From: Orobanche coerulescens
Lineage: Eukaryota; Streptophyta; Magnoliopsida; Lamiales; Orobanchaceae
Assembly (NCBI GenBank): GCA_033398695.1
Contig: CM065812.1
Location: 142,110,858 to 142,174,857, forward strand
Reading direction: 5' to 3'
DNA length: 64,000 nt
The stretch's first letter is position 1; each line of letters opens with the position of its first letter. This document shows, piece after piece, positions 22,233 through 33,006 of the stretch. The notes below the pieces were generated by a model. That model had not been told where the DNA came from. It did no database searches and saw only the letters and a list, made by a program, of their open reading frames with translations. Both the position numbers and the translations under genes were made by a program.

Positions 22233-23029
22233 AAAATCCTTGAAGATCGGAGGATATTAGAACAAGCACTGAGAGAGAGCGAAAAAAAGGAGAAGGAAAA
22301 GAAAACAGTCACAGTGATCCCTAAATGGATAAAAACCGTCGCCCTTTGTAGAGCTAGTGAAGTTAAACGGGCCTTGCTCGCAAGACGGCCTATGGTTCTA
22401 TTACTATTTCGTGATGTATTGCTTAATATTCCATCTATTCCTGAAACTACTGATCCATTGATTGTCTCGTTATTGCAGGAGTTTGAAGACGTGTTTCCTG
22501 AGGAGACACCACCCGGATTGCCGCTCGTTCGAGGCATCGAGCGCTGTATCGACTTTGTTCCAGGATCCTCAATACCAAACCGTCCTGCATACCGAAGTAA
22601 CCCCGAAGAGACTAAAGAGATGCAAAGGCAAGTGGATGAACTACTAGCAAAGGGACATGTGAGAGAGAGTATGAGTCCTTGTGCCGTTCCAGTATTGCTA
22701 GTACCCAAGAAAGATGGCTCGTGGAGGATGTGCGTAGACTGTCGTGCAATAAACAACATTACGGTGAAATATCGACATCCCATCCCTAGACTTGACGACA
22801 TGTTAGATGAATTATATAGTTCCACAATATTTTCAAAAATTGATTTAAAAAGTGGGTACCATCAGATTCGAATGAAAGAGGGAGACGAGTGGAAAATGGC
22901 ATTTAAAACGAAACATGGTTTGTATGAGTGGTTAGTTATGCAATTTGGGCTCACTAATGCACCAAGAACATTTATGAGAGTAATGAATCATGTTCTACGT
23001 GCTTTTATTGGAAAATTTGTTGTTGTGTA
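22233..23029 (+). pseudogene. E: pol, first half of reverse transcriptase
   Basis: In frame with the protease beyond the TAG. Shows the RT entry region ([16 protein letters not shown]), [49 protein letters not shown] and [12 protein letters not shown]. It is cut at FVVVY by insertion of element B (target GTGTA, 23025-23029). The other half resumes at 28444. The apparent C-terminus at 23081 is LTR sequence of B. Confidence 0.92.
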
Positions 23030-24453
23030 TGTTAGGCGTATTTTTATGCACTTTTATATCATTATTTTATATCCATCTTGAGCCTAAATCAGCATAAATG
23101 AGCTTTTAATGCATTATTCTTATATGTTTTGCAGGAAATCGGAGTCCGGAAGCCGAAACGATGAAAAACGGGTGAAAACAGCAGTTTTTGGTCATGAGCC
23201 GCGGCACAAACCAAGTGAGCCGTGGCACACGAAGACAACCAGCGAGCCTCCGAGCAAACTCTACTCTGAGCCGCGGCACAGCCTAAGTGAGTCGCCGCCC
23301 AGAAGGAAATTGTCGCGCCCAGGTTTAAATCTGTGCGCCGTGAGCCGCGGCACAAATTAAGTGAGACAAAACGAATCAAAAAACGCGGAAAACAAAGAAG
23401 AAGGAATGAAGCCCACTAGGAAGAAAGTAAGTGTGCAGAATTTTTGTGTTGGGCCGCGGATGTGGGCTTTTTGGGTGTGCAGATTTTCTTCACATGAGCT
23501 TTGGGCCGCAGATCATTGGTTTTTTTTGGTGTGCCGAGAGGAGCACTTTGAGGAGGAATTATTTTATTCGTGAGAAACCTACTGAAGGGATAGGGGGATT
23601 GTAAAAGAAAATTTATAAAAGGCACATCAATTATCAGAACCAAAAAGGGATCGACGGGGAAGAAATCAAGCAGAACACAAGACTCCGGGGAGAGCGGAAA
23701 TGAAGAGATTTGTGGGCGACGACAAGACCACGGATTCCTACGGTTTTTCTGCATCTTAGTTCCTAGATCTATTCGAGTAGGATTGTGATTGTAGCCGATT
23801 ACATGACGGTTTGATTTATTTATTATTATTTCAATTCATTCGTTATTCATATTGAATTGGATTCTGCTTACTGTTCTTAATGCTTTTTAATTGTCTGGCC
23901 AATAGTTAATTTGTTTTGAATGTCTTTAGGGATTCGGGAGATGAAATTTAGGCATAGTTCTTGTGAGACGAATCATAATTTTCTTGAGATATGGATATAC
24001 TCATGGAATTGTGAAGCCTTTATTTTGGGGATTCATGAACTGTTTTGGCTATTAATTATCTAATTCGAATAGGGATATATCGAGTTAATAATTCGTAGTA
24101 TTTTCTATCGACCTTGGGAAAGGCTTTAGAATAATTTAGGAATTCCTGGCTTACAATCAATTGAATAAAAGTGAATTGAATTGAATAAAAATCACTCCTG
24201 ATTGTTTGAGGTGAAAATCATAATCCTACACCCTTATTATTATTATTAGTATTACTAGTATTAATTTCTATTTATTTTTCTGCTATTAGATTAGAAATAA
24301 TTCCGAATAATTGTTCTTCAAATAAAATTGTGAGTCGACTATATTTTGGTACTTAGTGAAATCAGTCCTAGAGGGAATGATATCTTATTCATCACTTTAT
24401 TACTTGTTGACACCGTGCACTTGCGGCATAGAGTGAGGGATTTCCTCACAACA
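23030..24453 (+). repeat. B: 5' LTR (1424 bp), promoter deleted
   Basis: Nearly identical to the 3' LTR except for a deletion near 23362. The 3' LTR's stretch from the last palindromes through TATAAATA (27300-27307) is absent here, and the sequence jumps from ATTAAGTGAG to ACAAAACG. Palindrome cores remain at about 23207, 23228, 23270 (GCCGCGGC) and 23344. Confidence 0.9.
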
Positions 24454-24459
24454 AGTTTT

Positions 24460-24477
24460 TGGCGCCGTTGCCGGGGA
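24460..24477 (+). other. B: primer-binding site, tRNA-Asp type
   Basis: TGGCGCCGTTGCCGGGGA six bases after the LTR end. This is the primer site commonly reported for Athila-type elements and read as complementary to the 3' end of tRNA-Asp. The copy in C at 40260 differs late in the site. Confidence 0.88.
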
Positions 24478-24566
24478 CTGATTTTTCGCTAATATCAATA
24501 CCAAGCGACTCTAATTTTAATTTGAAGTTTTTTTTCTTTAGTCTCTATATTTTTATTTTCTTCATT

Positions 24567-25262
24567 ATGTTTTCCTTTGAGTATCGTGGCCCTTGTCATT
24601 TCATAAATTTCGATGTTCTTAATAATTTGCAAAATAGGGTCAGTCAGCCCCCTCCCCCAAAACAAAAGACCATGCTTGAACAATGTGTAGACATTCTCAA
24701 AAATCGTGATAGTACCCTTTTTGAGCGAGAATGTGCAAGTCGTGGTCTTGTGATTCACTATGGTTATTTTCCAGCTCATTTATTTAGTAGTGAAGTTGAG
24801 GGAGAGGTTGAGAAGAAAGACATGCTAAGTTTTAGGGTCGATCCCCCAGCACCCGTTAATTACATAAAGTGTGATGAGCCTATAGAAGAAGTTACCATTG
24901 ATGATGTTAAGGTGAACACTTTTGTGCCAAAAATTTTATTAACGGTGCCGCGCATAATCTTTCCTAAATCCATTATGGGAGAGATTGACCCCATTACTTT
25001 TGATTTTGTTGAGGCTGATTCTTCGAGTTCTAATGAGGTTGTTCATAATATGTTTTTATTATCTACCCATTCGAACTCTGCTTATTTTTTCGTGCCTTAC
25101 AATTATTATATTCTTCCATTATTTTTTGGTTGTCCGCATAATTATTTTTACTCATTATTTTTGGCAACCGGGCATGAACCAAATCCTCCCTTATGGAATA
25201 AGAGGCTTATAGATTGTAAGAATAGGGTATTTGGCAATCTCCCTAGAAAGAAACCACGTTGA
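24567..25262 (+). CDS. B: unknown 231-residue ORF of a non-autonomous element
   Basis: I start at ATG 24567 (MFSFEYRGPCHFINFDVLNN); the longer frame from 24459 runs through the primer site and is unlikely. The frame is open to TGA 25260-25262. The product has an N-terminal FINFDVLNNLQNR segment, a Cys-containing middle (CVDILKNRDSTLFERECASRG), a region KILLTVPRIIFPKSIMGEIDPI, an aromatic stretch rich in Phe and Tyr, and a basic tail NLPRKKPR. I recognise no domain, zinc knuckle or protease motif. It occupies the place of gag and is followed at the same distance by the hairpin that follows gag-protease in A and C. It may be a remodelled gag remnant or an acquired ORF. Confidence 0.5.
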   Translation: MFSFEYRGPCHFINFDVLNNLQNRVSQPPPPKQKTMLEQCVDILKNRDSTLFERECASRGLVIHYGYFPAHLFSSEVEGEVEKKDMLSFRVDPPAPVNYIKCDEPIEEVTIDDVKVNTFVPKILLTVPRIIFPKSIMGEIDPITFDFVEADSSSSNEVVHNMFLLSTHSNSAYFFVPYNYYILPLFFGCPHNYFYSLFLATGHEPNPPLWNKRLIDCKNRVFGNLPRKKPR

Positions 25263-25301
25263 ATTTTTGTTTGCCACGTCGTGCTCAAGACGTAAAATAG
25301 A

Positions 25302-25325
25302 GCGCTTGATGGGAGGCAACCCATC
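25302..25325 (+). promoter_or_regulatory. Conserved post-stop hairpin (copy 2)
   Basis: GCGCTT (25302-25307), then GATGGG, loop AGGCAA and CCCATC (25308-25325): a perfect 6-bp stem. It starts 39 nt after the ORF stop. The GAT/ATC half of the stem differs from CTC/RAG in A and C yet pairs fully. Confidence 0.65.
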
Positions 25326-26840
25326 ATTTTACATGCTTTCTAGTTAGTTGTTTTTATTTGATTTTTCATTAATAATTTTCTTTTCGTTGTTTTGTTATTT
25401 CGTTTGGATTCGTATATTCTTGTTGGCCCTTATTTCTCTAATATTTTTATATAACCCCAATGAGTTATTATTCTTCATATTCTAGTCTTTCTTGATTTAA
25501 TGTCTATTGTTATTTCATGACTAGAAACTAAGTTTGGGGGTCCCTGGTGATGATGGGCATTATTTGAGGAATGAATTGACCGACGATTCCACTCAGACAT
25601 GTGCTGATGTTCAAAAAGACATTTGGAATAAGTTTCACTTTTCCTTATCTCTTTTATTTTCACATGAGTTTTATTGCTGATGATTTTATGTGTAGTGGAA
25701 TAAATTGAAGCATGCGATATTTTCCTAAATTTTATTGGTTATGAATTGCGATTTCATCATTACTTTATTTTTCTTACATGCTGTTGATGGTTAAAAACGT
25801 GAATTTTTCGTGAATTTTTCGTGCTTTCGTGTGTAAAACTGATGTTACGATACTGATTTCTCTTTGAAGAAATGGTTGACTTTTGGTCGAGTTGCAGTCA
25901 GCGATATCTGTTTCTGTTGAGTATTCATGTAGGTCCGAAATTTTATCGTTTTTGTAGAAAACTTAGCAGATAAGAAAGGAGACATACGTGTTTTCAAATC
26001 ACCATCTATACGTTTGGTTAAACTTTTCGCGTAGCTAGTCGTCCAGTAACATGAGTCTTGTGGGCACTTAAAGTGAGTTTAGAGTCGGACAGTTTTTCCC
26101 AAAAAGTCGAGATATTATTCATGTTCTATGATGGGAAGTCTAGTAACCGGGGGTACTCACGTGATCCGTTGTTTACTCTCACGTAAAACGACAACCCTGA
26201 ATAGATTAACAATTTAGAAATATCGCATTACCGATGATGGGAAGCCTAGTAACTGGGGGTATTCACGTGACCCGTTGTTTGCTCTCGCGTAAAACAGCAA
26301 CCTTGACATGCGGGAATTGCTATTCGAGTTTTTTCTCCGCTGTAGAGGGGGACTTAGTAACTATAAGCATCCATGTGCCCCATGAGTGTCTTTTACGTCA
26401 AACGGTTCCCCGATACATGAGAATGGAAATCCACCCTAGGATCATCCCGATGAAATATCCCGAGAGCCGAAACCTAGTGGTTAACTCGAATCATATTATT
26501 GATCATACATAAGGGAATGCTGTCCGAGGTTTATTTTTGACGATGAAACTCTTAAATTTTTGCCACTAGACTGTGGGACTGGGCGAATTAGCTTGTTTAA
26601 TCTAACCCTTCATATTGACAGTCGGTTAAATTCACGTTTGTTAATCTTTGAGCTTGATTTTCTTCATGAACGATTGATTAGGACTGAAATTGGTTACTTA
26701 GTGGAATCAGTGTCCTGGATGTGACTCGCTATTACGATACTTGTACTATTCTTTGAGATTTTCAGGGTAGTATTGATTAAGTTGAGCACTATGGACTTGC
26801 ATGAGTATTCACGATACATTTTGTTTAAAATTGCTAATTT
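25326..26840 (+). other. B: 3' untranslated region
   Basis: No protein-coding feature seen. About 25800-26840 aligns by eye with A and C and includes the triple repeat starting 26129, 26236 and 26343. A CTAAGTTTGGGGGTCCC stretch near 25529 resembles an extra polypurine tract. Confidence 0.6.
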
Positions 26841-26879
26841 TTGCTTGAGGACAAGCAAAGGCTCAAGTTTGGGGGTATT
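26841..26879 (+). other. B: hairpin plus polypurine tract
   Basis: TTGCTTG-AGGA-CAAGCAA (26841-26858), then AAGTTTGGGGGTATT (26865-26879) abutting the LTR. Identical in arrangement to A and C. Confidence 0.85.
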
Positions 26880-28438
26880 TGTTAGGCGTATTTTTATGCG
26901 GTTTTATATCATTATTTTATATCCATCTTGAGCCTAAATAAGCATAAATGAGCTTTTAATGCATTATTCTTATATGTTTTGCAGGAAATCGGAGTCCGGA
27001 AGCCGAAACGATGAAAAACGGGTGAAAACAGCAGTTTTTGGTCATGAGCTGCGGCACAAACCAAGTGAGCCGCGGCACACGAAGACAACCAGCGAGCCCC
27101 CGAGCAAACTGTACTCTAAGCCGCGGCACAGCCTAAGTGAGCCGCGGCCCAGAAGGAAATTGTCGCGCCAAGGTTTAAATCTGTGCGTCGTGAGCCGCGG
27201 CCCACGGGGCGGGTTTGATGTATTGGCCGCGGTTCTGGGCCGTTTTTGGAGCATATTCCCAACCTAATTCCCGGACGCGTTTTGGAGGCTGAGGAGAGCT
27301 ATAAATAAACATTGAAGGTCTGGAAAAGAGGAGAATAGATAAAAAGGAGACAAAACGAATCAAAAAACGCGGAAAACAAAGAAGAAGGAATGAAGCCCAC
27401 TGGGAATAAAGTAAGTGTGCAGAATTTTTGTGTTGGGCCGCGGATATGGGCTTTTTGGGTGTGCAGATTTTCTTCACATGAGCTTTGGGCCGCAGATCAT
27501 TGGTTTTTTTTGGTGTGCCGAGAGGAGCACTTTGAGGAGGAATTATTTTATTCGTGAGAAACCTACTGAAGGGATGGGGGGATTGTAAAAGAAAATCTAT
27601 AAAAGGCACATCAATTATCAGAACCAAAAAGGGATCGACGGGGAAGAAATCAAGCAGAACACAAGACTCCTGGGAGAGCAGAAACGAAGAGATTTGTGGG
27701 CGACGAAAAGACCATGGATTCCTACGGTTTTTCTGCATCTTAGTTCCTAGATCTATTCGAGTAGGATTGTGATTGTAGCCGATTACATGACGGTTTGATT
27801 TATTTATTATTATTTCAATTCATTCGTTATTCATATTGAATTGGATTCTGCTTACTGTTCTTAATGCTTTTTTAATTGTCTGGCCAACAGTTAATTTGTT
27901 TTGAATGTCTTTATGGATTCGGGAGATGAAATTTAGGCATAGTACTTGTGAGACGAATCATAATTTTCTTGAGATAGGGATATACTCATGGAATTGTGAA
28001 GCCTTTATTTTGGGAATTCATGAACTGTTTTAGCTATTAATTATCTAATTCGAATAGGGATATATCGAGTTAATAATTCGTAGTATTTTCTATCGACCTT
28101 GGGAAAGGCTTTAGAGTAATTTAGGAATTCCTGGCTGACAATCAATTGAATAAAAGTGAATTGAATTGAATAAAAATCACTCCTGATTGTTTGAGGTGAA
28201 AATCATAATCCTACACCCTTATTATTATTATTAGTATTACTAGTATTAATTTCTATTTATTTTTCTACTATTAGATTAGAAATAATTCCGAATAATTGTT
28301 CTTCAAATAAAATTGTGAGTCGACTATATTTTGGTACTTAGTGAAATCAGTCCTCGAGGGAACGATATCTTATTCATCACTTTATTACTTGTTGACACCG
28401 TGCACTTGCGGCATAGTGTGAGGGATTTCCTCACAACA
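26880..28438 (+). repeat. B: 3' LTR (1559 bp)
   Basis: Palindrome cores GCCGCGGC or one base off at 27048, 27069, 27120, 27141 and 27194 (21-bp pairs, about 51-bp gaps), then TATAAATA at 27300-27307. Compared with C, a single 21-bp palindrome unit is missing at about 27190, apparently by recombination between neighbouring GAGCCGCGGC copies. It ends CACAACA before GTGTA. Confidence 0.92.
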
Positions 28439-28443
28439 GTGTA

Positions 28444-29248
28444 CTTTGATTATATCCTAATATATAGCACGAGTTTGAATGAACATATCAAGCATTTGAA
28501 GGAGGTGTTGCTTGTGCTTAGAAAGGAACACTTGTTTGCTAACATTCAAAAATGCAACTTTGGCACCGAGAAATTCGCTTTCCTTAGTTTCGTTGTTAGT
28601 TCCCAGGGGATACAGGTCGATGAAGAGAAAATGAGGGCAATTAGAGAATGGGATAGCCCCAAAAATGTGAGCGAAGTCCGAAGCTTCCACGGCTTGGAAA
28701 GCTTCTATTGCCGGTTTGTACCCAACTTTAGTACTGTAGCCGCCCCTTTAATCGAGGTAATCAAGAAGAATGTTGGATTCAAGTGGGAACAGGAACAAGA
28801 GACGGCCTTCAAGGCCTTGAAAGAAAAACTGACAAACGCTCCACTGCTAGCCCTGCCAAACTTTGCTAAGTCTTTTGAGATCGAGTGTGATGCATCCGGT
28901 ACAGGTATAGGAGCTGTTTTGATGCAAGAAGGTAGGCCGATTGCCTACTTCAGTGAGAAGTTGGGAGGAGCTTCGCTGAACTATCCAACTTACGACAAGG
29001 AACTGTATGCCTTGGTTCGAGCACTCGAGACTTGGCAACATTACTTATGACCCAAAGAGTTCGTGATACACACTGATCACGAGTCCTTGAAACATCTGAA
29101 GGGGCAACAAAAGTTGAATAGGAGGCATGTTCGATGGATGGAATTCATAGAGACGTTCCCGTACGTAATCAAGTACAAACAGGGAAAAGAGAACGTCGTT
29201 GCTGATGCTCTATGTCGCAGGTATACCTTCCTGACTGCTTTAGAATAA
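28444..29248 (+). pseudogene. E: pol, RT C-terminal half and RNase H
   Basis: Resumes the RT cut at 23029. The YxDD box here reads FDYILIYS, so the second catalytic Asp is Tyr and the enzyme would be inactive. The connection ([14 protein letters not shown]) and RNase H follow ([43 protein letters not shown]). TGA at 29048-29050 replaces the usual Trp of HYLWPKEF; TAA at 29246-29248 ends the piece, and reading continues beyond in the same frame. Confidence 0.92.
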
Positions 29249-30240
29249 AAAATACATGGTTTTGAATTGATTAAAAATCTATACGAGAAAGATATTGATT
29301 TCGGCGAAATTTTCATTACTTGTGAGAAGTCTGGAGTAGATAAGTACTATAAGAGTGATGGTTTTCTGTTTAGAGAAAATAGGTTATGCATACCTACTAG
29401 CTCTATACGTGAGCTATTGTTACTTGAATCACATGGGGGAGGGTTGATGGGTCATTTTGGCATTGATAAAACCTTGTCTGTTTTGCAAGAACATTTCTAC
29501 TGGCCGGGTACGAAACGAGATGTCATTCGTATTTGTGGTCGCTGTATCGAATGTAAAATGGCTAAGAGTAGAGTTCAACCCCACGGTTTGTACACCCCAC
29601 TCCCCATTCCTAATACTTCTTGGACTGATATATCGATGGATTTTGTGCTGGGATTGCCTAGAAACCGGTATGGGAGGGATTCAATATTTGTTGTGGTTGA
29701 TAGGTTTTCAAAAATGGCACATTTCATAGCTTGCCACAAACTGATGATGCATCTCACGTGGCTAATCTTTTCTTTAGAGAGATCGTTCGTTTACATGGAA
29801 TGCCTAGGACTATAGTTTCTGATCGCGATGCTAAGTTCCTAAGTTATTTTTGGAAAACCTTATGGGCTAAACTAGGCACAAAACTTCTATTTTATACCAC
29901 TTGTCACCCACAAACTGATGGGCAAACCGAAGTAGTAAATAGAACTCTTTCTACTTTATTAAGGGTTATAATAAAAACAAACATTAAAACTTGGGAAGAA
30001 TGTTTGCCGCATGTTGAGTTTGCTTATAACCGAACAGTGCATTATGCTTCTCAATTTTCTCCTTTTGAGATTGTTTATGGATTTAATCCTTTGACCCCAC
30101 TTGATCTTGTGCCTTTGCCTGTGACTGAAAGAATTAGTACAGATGGGAAGAGGAAAGCCGAGCTAGTTAAGCAACTCCATGAGAAAGCAAGAGCTAACAT
30201 TGAAAGGCGTACTAAGCAGTATGTTGAGTGCGCCAACTGA
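29249..30240 (+). pseudogene. E: pol, integrase
   Basis: Zinc-binding module (HGGGLMGHFGIDKT, CGRCIECK) and DDE core: Asp in ISMDFVLGLP, Asp in VSDRDAKFL, Glu in [13 protein letters not shown], all kept. A one-base deletion near 29742 (in the CHKTDDASH region) shifts frame, so the two halves are read at 29267-29815 and 29731-30240. TGA at 30238-30240 stops it where relatives have Lys (ANKGRK). Confidence 0.92.
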
Positions 30241-31062
30241 GGGAGAAAGGAAGTGGTCTTCGAACCTGGAGATTGGGTTTGGTTACATCTGAGGAAGGAA
30301 AGGTTTCCTATACAAAGGAGATCAAAATTGCTGCCAAGAGGAGATGGTCCTTTCGTGATCTTGGAGAGGATAAATAATAATGCTTATAAACTAGACTTAC
30401 CAGGAAAATACAATGTATCTGCTACTTTTAATGTTTCTGATTTGTCTTTGTTTGAAGCAGGTGACCTCGCGGATCTGAAGACAGATCCTCCTCAAGAGGG
30501 AGGGGATGATACAAACACGGTTGTGCTACCACGAGAGTTAGGAACGGTTGGAACCGTCATGGACCCCACTGGTCCTATCACACGTGCACGTGCTAGGAAG
30601 TTGAGAGAACAAACGAGTGAAATGTTGAGAACGAGTGACACTAGCACCACCTCACGAAATAAACTTAATGCACGTTCCTCACCTGTTACCTTATTATCTG
30701 TTATTAACTCTTATGAAGACAACTCAGTTCCTACTCAAAAGGTTTACTGTATGACCTCGATCAAATCCTCTCTTGAAGACCCTCACACTGAGGCTGCTTG
30801 GAGTACACTGAATAAAGACTCCGAACCTAGAAGAAATCACGACCAAAGAAAAGAAGAAGACAAGCTCGTCCTTAAGCTGCCCGAATTGGAAGTGGAATTC
30901 ATGTCTAAGTTTAGTGACTGTGCGACGGTGGATCTACTTGAGATTCAAGAAGGCCCGACAGTTGTTCAAATCCTAAGCCCAGATATAGCTTTGCTTGAGG
31001 GCAGCCCAGATATAGCTAAAAACAGAAAGCTTGAGGGCGGACCCCAGATATTGCCTAAATAA
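30241..31062 (+). pseudogene. E: integrase tail continuing into the 3' LTR
   Basis: EPGDWVWLHLRKERFP and RGDGPFVILERINNNAYKLDLPG form the SH3-like integrase tail, then NVSATFNVSDLS. The frame passes the polypurine tract (coding PPQEGGDD, 30487-30506) straight into the LTR and ends at TAA 31060-31062, adding about 184 residues encoded by the LTR. No chromodomain is apparent in the added part; it has GPITRARA and an acidic, Leu-rich tail. Confidence 0.85.
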
Positions 31063-32139
31063 TGGCATGAGGGCGTCTTTGTCGTATTTCCTGAAAATGA
31101 GAGTTAAATCATAAAAACTGGAAAAGAGAAACACTCTATAAAAAAAGGATGAACAACCGAAGGTCGATTTGATGATTAAGGAAAATCCATCCTAGCTTGA
31201 AAATTAGACTTAGGCATGAAGAAGCTTCAAGGAAGGTGTGATATTTTACTTTATCTTGGAAAAGGTACTTCAGCATGTGGAAGTTTCAAAGTGAACGTGA
31301 GAATTGTGAAGACCAAGACCTTTTCAAGATTTCTTTATTTACTTTATAGTTAAGTTGTTGTTAGTTTATTCCCTTTTAATCCAGTCCCATGTGTAGCCGC
31401 CCTGCATTATCTTAAAAAGTAGGGACACTTGATTTTACTCCCTTAGTTTAATATGTCAGGGATAATATAGTTTGTTGTGTAAAACTCCTATAAAAGGAGA
31501 CCTTTAGGTAACGAGAAGGATATACAACTTTTGAAATAAAAAAGATATTTCGGCCTTGTGCTAGAATCAGAGTTGTTGCTCGAATTTTCTTGAGTATTAT
31601 TCTTATAATTCTCACTTCTACATTCTTACAATTTTAGTTCATAAAATTGTTAAGTCTTAATCACAGAAACTTGAGTTCTTAGAATAATTCCAAACGTTTC
31701 TTTAGAACAGGATTCTAAGGGGATTATAGTAATTAATTCTAAGGGTTTGAAGTGCCCTCAATATTTCCGTATCCATTGTTGCTGTATCGAAGTACAACCT
31801 ATTGTTGCTGTATCGAAGTACAACCTATTGTTGCTGTACCGAAGTACCGTGCTGAAATATTGTCTAATTGCCTCTGTACCAAAGTGCCATACTGAAGTGT
31901 AGTCCATTGTTCCGTATCAAGTCTTTGTCCGAATAGTCTCAGATCGAAGTGTTGTATCGAAGTGTCAGTCTCAAACATTCTTTATCGAAGTCTTCTTTGC
32001 ATCAAGTCTTTGTCCGCCATTGTTATTTGCTATTTGCTGCTTGTTTGCTTCCGCTCGAGAACTTATACTTCCGCTTCACACAACCCTGATTCACAACAAT
32101 CCCTGTATTGGTATCACTGTTGGGTATCGATCGGTATCA
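30507..32139 (+). repeat. E: 3' LTR (1633 bp)
   Basis: TGATACAAAC follows the polypurine tract AAGAGGGAGGGGA and ends GGTATCA at 32139 before CCGTC. It shares the reading frame, TATAAAA (31489-31495) and minisatellite with the 5' LTR. The minisatellite part (31777-32010) has diverged most. Confidence 0.92.
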
Positions 32140-32144
32140 CCGTC

Positions 32145-32496
32145 CTTATCACTGACAGCTGCTGTTGGGCTGCAGTCAACGATCCATGTCCTGTGGCGCC
32201 ATTTGCGGATCTGCACATGGGTCCTTGCTCCGTGATCCAGTCTTCGTAGACTTTGACAGACGATAGCCTTGTTCGTGGCATAGGACGGTCGTCCTTGGTC
32301 GGGCACCAGAGTCGATCGCTAGGTTCCAAAAGGCGATCGCCCCGGACGTCGATCGCTCGGTACCTGATTTCGGTCTGGACTCTTCACTTTGGAAAGTCTG
32401 CCTTTGATTTATTTGATACTGTCTTTGTTCGCTCGGCCCTTACGCCGATCGCCATCGAGGCATATAAATCGCCGCATAACAATTTCCCCCCAGCTC
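32145..32496 (-). repeat. D: 3' LTR, proximal part, and polypurine tract
   Basis: The remainder of the D LTR beyond element E. On the minus strand the LTR begins TGTTATGCGG at 32481, preceded by GAGCTGGGGGGAAAT (complement of 32482-32496), a clear polypurine tract. Together with 18020-18699 the LTR is about 1.02 kb. It contains CGATCGC palindromes at 32312, 32333, 32349 and 32445. Confidence 0.85.
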
Positions 32497-32534
32497 GCTC
32501 CGATGTTGGAGATGTGGGGTGAGGTGGTTCTACT

Positions 32535-32860
32535 GGCGATCGCTTAACTTAGGCGAGTGACTCAGCATTTTACAAAACAGGCGATCATCTTTGAGCGGAT
32601 TGGTTTTGGATTTGGACGACCTGGTCGGTCGCTGAAATGAGCGGGAAATGATAGTTGGCTAGAAACTCCGCGGGGGTACGTGTCGCGATGCGATTGGAGG
32701 AGTCCGACGGTTAGTTAAGACTCCTCGTCTAACGTGTCCTTGAAACGACACGTATGCGGGTTTCAAGAGAGGCATTGATTGCTACTTTATCCAACGGTTG
32801 CACTTCAGCCCTCGAGATTCTCCTTATTTGCACGGAAGCGCCCGCCTTCTCCTATAAAAA
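32535..32860 (+). promoter_or_regulatory. Promoter of the antisense gene of D
   Basis: GCGATCGC at 32535 and a variant at 32581 precede a TATA box CTATAAAAAG (TATA core 32853-32860), about 147 bp upstream of the first ATG at 33007. On this strand nothing else would use it. The D LTR promoter also has GCGATCGC upstream of its TATA box. Confidence 0.55.
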
Positions 32861-33006
32861 GGGTCTGGGTTACAGTGTAATCCCCCTTAAGCAATTTCAT
32901 CGAAGAGGAAGATAGCCGAAAAATTTTCTGAAGCCTTGTCTGCCGATCGTCGATCGACTCAATCTTTCGATAAGAAACAATCCTCTTTTTCCTTTTCTTT
33001 TTGAGA

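Larger units (their letters stand above)
23030..28438 (+). mobile_element. B: non-autonomous Athila-type element with intact target duplication
   Basis: LTRs 23030-24453 and 26880-28438 begin TGTTAGGCG and end CACAACA. GTGTA flanks it on both sides (23025-23029, 28439-28443). The internal part is only 2.4 kb: primer site TGGCGCCGTTGCCGGGGA (24460-24477), one 231-codon ORF, a conserved hairpin, the triple repeat, and a hairpin plus polypurine tract. No gag, protease or polymerase is present, so it must have moved with proteins from elsewhere. Confidence 0.92.
18695..32144 (+). mobile_element. E: chromovirus (CRM- or Reina-like), with target duplication
   Basis: Two LTRs (18700-20320 and 30507-32139) starting TGATAC and ending GTATCA flank a gag-pol region on the plus strand. 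The flanks are CTGTC (18695-18699) and CCGTC (32140-32144), a 5-bp target duplication with one transition. It sits inside the 3' LTR of D and itself hosts element B in its RT. The integrase tail (GEYNVSATFNVSDLS-like) and coding continuing into the LTR suggest CRM, but I cannot separate this from Reina by eye. Coding is broken by several stops and one frameshift. Confidence 0.85.

Noticed and set aside
22229..22825. 198-residue minus-strand ORF
   Set aside because: It is the antisense shadow of the protease-RT coding region of element E, with no recognisable motif.
24459..24566. Upstream extension of the B ORF to the ATG-like start at 24459
   Set aside because: This part reads through the primer-binding site and a T-rich leader, so the ATG at 24567 is the sensible start.
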